From Candidatus Auribacterota bacterium (lineage in GTDB: Bacteria; Auribacterota; JAFGBW01; JAFGJP01): a DNA stretch of 5,999 nucleotides. The position numbers and the translations under genes are program-made. This document shows, piece after piece, positions 4,809-5,999 of the stretch. Position 1 is the first letter of the stretch, and each line of letters opens with the position of its first letter. Where the stretch lies: assembly GCA_016929035.1 (NCBI GenBank), contig JAFGJP010000322.1, positions 1 to 5,999 of the forward strand, given 5' to 3'. Under the pieces are notes generated by a model. The model had not been told where the DNA came from. It made no database searches and saw nothing but the letters and a program-made list of their open reading frames with translations.

Positions 4809-5795
4809 TTAGTGGCCCTTCGTGGCTAAACCTTCTTTTTGCTTTTTTTCTGTCTTGATTCTTGTGTCTGGCGTCTTGAGTCTAAACATCTTTCTTTCCC
4901 ACGGCGACATGAAGTAGATATCATCACCATGGAACCTGAAGCACTCGATGAAATGACCGGGTGTCTTTAAAAAAAGATCGACATTCCCTTTTTCATCCAC
5001 GCAATAGACCGCATCACCCAGCTCTTTAGAAAATAATATCTTTCCCTCTTTTATCTGCAGCCACTGTGCATAGGAAAATAATTTTTCTTTATCATTAATA
5101 AACGTATTTTTCAGCTTTCCGTCTTTATGAAATACCTGGATACGCCCGGAATAATCACAGACCGCAATATGATCATTATCTGCAGCTATCCCTTTAGGCG
5201 TGTCAAGCGTACCGGTATCATAGCCTGATACAAAAAAACTTGTATCTATCGTCGCAAAACGGTTAAAGCTCCCGGCCCATGCTTTGTAAATAAACTTTGT
5301 CTTAAAAGAAGTCGATTCATAATACTCTTTTTCAATGCCTCTTTTGCCGAAAGCGTGCAGGAATTTTCCGTTCATATCAAAAAAAACTATCCTCGCATTT
5401 CCCATATCTGTCACAGCCAGCGTGTTCTTATCATAATGGGCGATACCAACAGGTTCTATAAGAAGCCCTTTTTCTGATCCGTATCCTCCTGTCTCCCAGA
5501 TCAATTTTCCCTCAAGATCGACGGCTTTGACCTTGTGGTTAAATCTGTCAGTGACATAGATGACATGATCAACGATTGCAGCATCTGTTGGATAAAAAAA
5601 AGAGTCCCTGTCTTTTCCTTTTTTCCCTATGGTCTTTTTCAGCTCTCCTTCTGAAAATATCTTCAGCTGGTGAGCGCACTCATCTACGATAAGGATCGTC
5701 CCGTCTGCAAGAAATGAAAACGAGGAAGGACCAATCAGATTTTTTTCGCTGATGATGACTTCCAAACTGTCGTCTTTAATATCTAAAGCTTCCAT
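4809..5795 (-). CDS. NHL-repeat beta-propeller protein
   Basis: The 328-aa protein is built of NHL-type repeats. The clearest blades are at about residues 22-48 (GPSSFSFLADGTILIVDE), 68-93 (YPTDAAIVDHVIYVTDRFNH), 114-140 (EPVGIAHYDKNTLAVTD, then NARIVFFD) and 199-223 (TPKGIAADNDHIAVCD). Weaker ones follow to about 307, which fits a six-bladed propeller. There is no signal peptide, membrane segment or attached catalytic domain. NHL propellers usually bind protein or RNA partners, or serve as scaffolds or lyases, and no specific function can be assigned. The ATG at 5793-5795 is bounded by an in-frame TAA at 5814-5816 and lacks a Shine-Dalgarno sequence. The basic tail (KKQKEGLATKGH) and the TAA stop are translated from an intergenic repeat whose copy at 5884-5937 lies upstream of the same gene. 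The tail is therefore unlikely to be functional. Confidence 0.85.
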   Translation of the reverse strand: MEALDIKDDSLEVIISEKNLIGPSSFSFLADGTILIVDECAHQLKIFSEGELKKTIGKKGKDRDSFFYPTDAAIVDHVIYVTDRFNHKVKAVDLEGKLIWETGGYGSEKGLLIEPVGIAHYDKNTLAVTDMGNARIVFFDMNGKFLHAFGKRGIEKEYYESTSFKTKFIYKAWAGSFNRFATIDTSFFVSGYDTGTLDTPKGIAADNDHIAVCDYSGRIQVFHKDGKLKNTFINDKEKLFSYAQWLQIKEGKILFSKELGDAVYCVDEKGNVDLFLKTPGHFIECFRFHGDDIYFMSPWERKMFRLKTPDTRIKTEKKQKEGLATKGH

Positions 5796-5819
5796 ATAAT
5801 CAGAATAAATAGATTAACA

Positions 5820-5846
5820 AGTATGCGAAAAAAATTTAAATGACAA
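5820..5846 (-). promoter_or_regulatory. Weak candidate promoter for the NHL gene
   Basis: On the minus strand TTGTCA (5841-5846) is a good -35. CATACT (5820-5825) is a partial -10 with a short 15-bp spacer. The transcript would have only a 15-20 nt leader. This is inferred from consensus matching alone. Confidence 0.3.
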
Positions 5847-5881
5847 ATTGTTTTTATATGAATTTCTTTTTAATTATACTC

Positions 5882-5937
5882 TTAGTGCCCTTCGCGTCCC
5901 TTCGCGCTCTTAGCGGCTAACCTTCTTTTTGCTTTTT
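5882..5937 (-). repeat. Four-unit decamer array plus T-rich tail
   Basis: The plus strand reads TTAGTGCCC, TTCGCGTCCC, TTCGCGCTCT, TAGCGGCTAA with an exact 10-bp period. It is followed by CCTTCTTTTTGCTTTTT (5921-5937), which is identical to 4831-4847. The two copies are direct repeats on either side of the NHL gene. Confidence 0.8.
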
Positions 5938-5969
5938 CTTCTTTATCTTTTGTTTTTTTATCCTGCTTG

Positions 5970-5988
5970 TCCTGAGCGCAGTCGAAGG
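5970..5988 (-). repeat. Copy of the CCTTCGACT palindromic repeat
   Basis: The minus strand reads CCTTCGACTGCGCTCAGGA and matches 17 of 19 bases of 3427-3445. Only about half of the longer palindrome is seen before the window ends. Confidence 0.65.
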
Positions 5989-5999
5989 GTATCCTGAAT

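Larger units (their letters stand above)
4690..4830. repeat. Nested repeat block between convergent genes
   Basis: Decamer-like arrays in opposite orientation bound the block: TAGCCACAAAG with CACGAAG units (4690-4719), and the reverse array ending CGTGGCTAA (4801-4829). Inside are a G/C-rich hairpin (4723-4745), an ACGT-loop hairpin (4753-4776) and AGGGTGAGGGTG (4776-4787). The right array runs into the 3' end of the NHL gene. Confidence 0.7.

Overview
The window reads as chromosomal DNA from a Gram-negative bacterium of moderate G+C. It has an LPS/outer-membrane heptose gene (hldD), a Sec-type secreted glycoside hydrolase with a perfect AGGAGG ribosome binding site, and a bacterial tRNA-Gln. 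The sequence alone does not fix the phylum. The dense intergenic repeats resemble what I associate with uncultured lineages (Omnitrophota or Desulfobacterota-like genomes), but this is a weak impression.

Layout, left to right. 1-272 is a composite of short-period repeats with no gene. 273-1669 is a minus-strand block, read right to left: tRNA-Gln(TTG), a pair of 24-bp hairpins fused to its CCA end, a 91-aa GIY-YIG nuclease-family gene, and hldD, whose ATG overlaps the nuclease stop codon by 4 bp. 1670-1968 is a divergent AT-rich intergenic region with candidate promoters. 1969-3315 (+) is a secreted clan GH-A glycoside hydrolase with two calcium-loop-like motifs. 3316-3582 is a repeat block with two small palindromic inserts. 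3583-4602 (+) is a PP-loop ATPase related to tRNA thiolation enzymes (ThiI/MnmA-like). 4603-4808 is a nested repeat block between convergent genes. 4809-5795 (-) is a cytoplasmic NHL-repeat beta-propeller. 5796-5999 holds its upstream region and another repeat copy.

The genes do not form one pathway; they look like ordinary housekeeping and accessory genes, and I see no defence or CRISPR system. The unusual content lies between genes. There are two families of phased arrays, with 7-bp and about 10-bp periods, and three of the five protein genes take their stop codons from them. A family of three 24-bp hairpins shares the loop CNACGT while its arms differ. Two further palindromes look inserted into the 10-bp arrays, one of them flanked by a 7-bp direct repeat.
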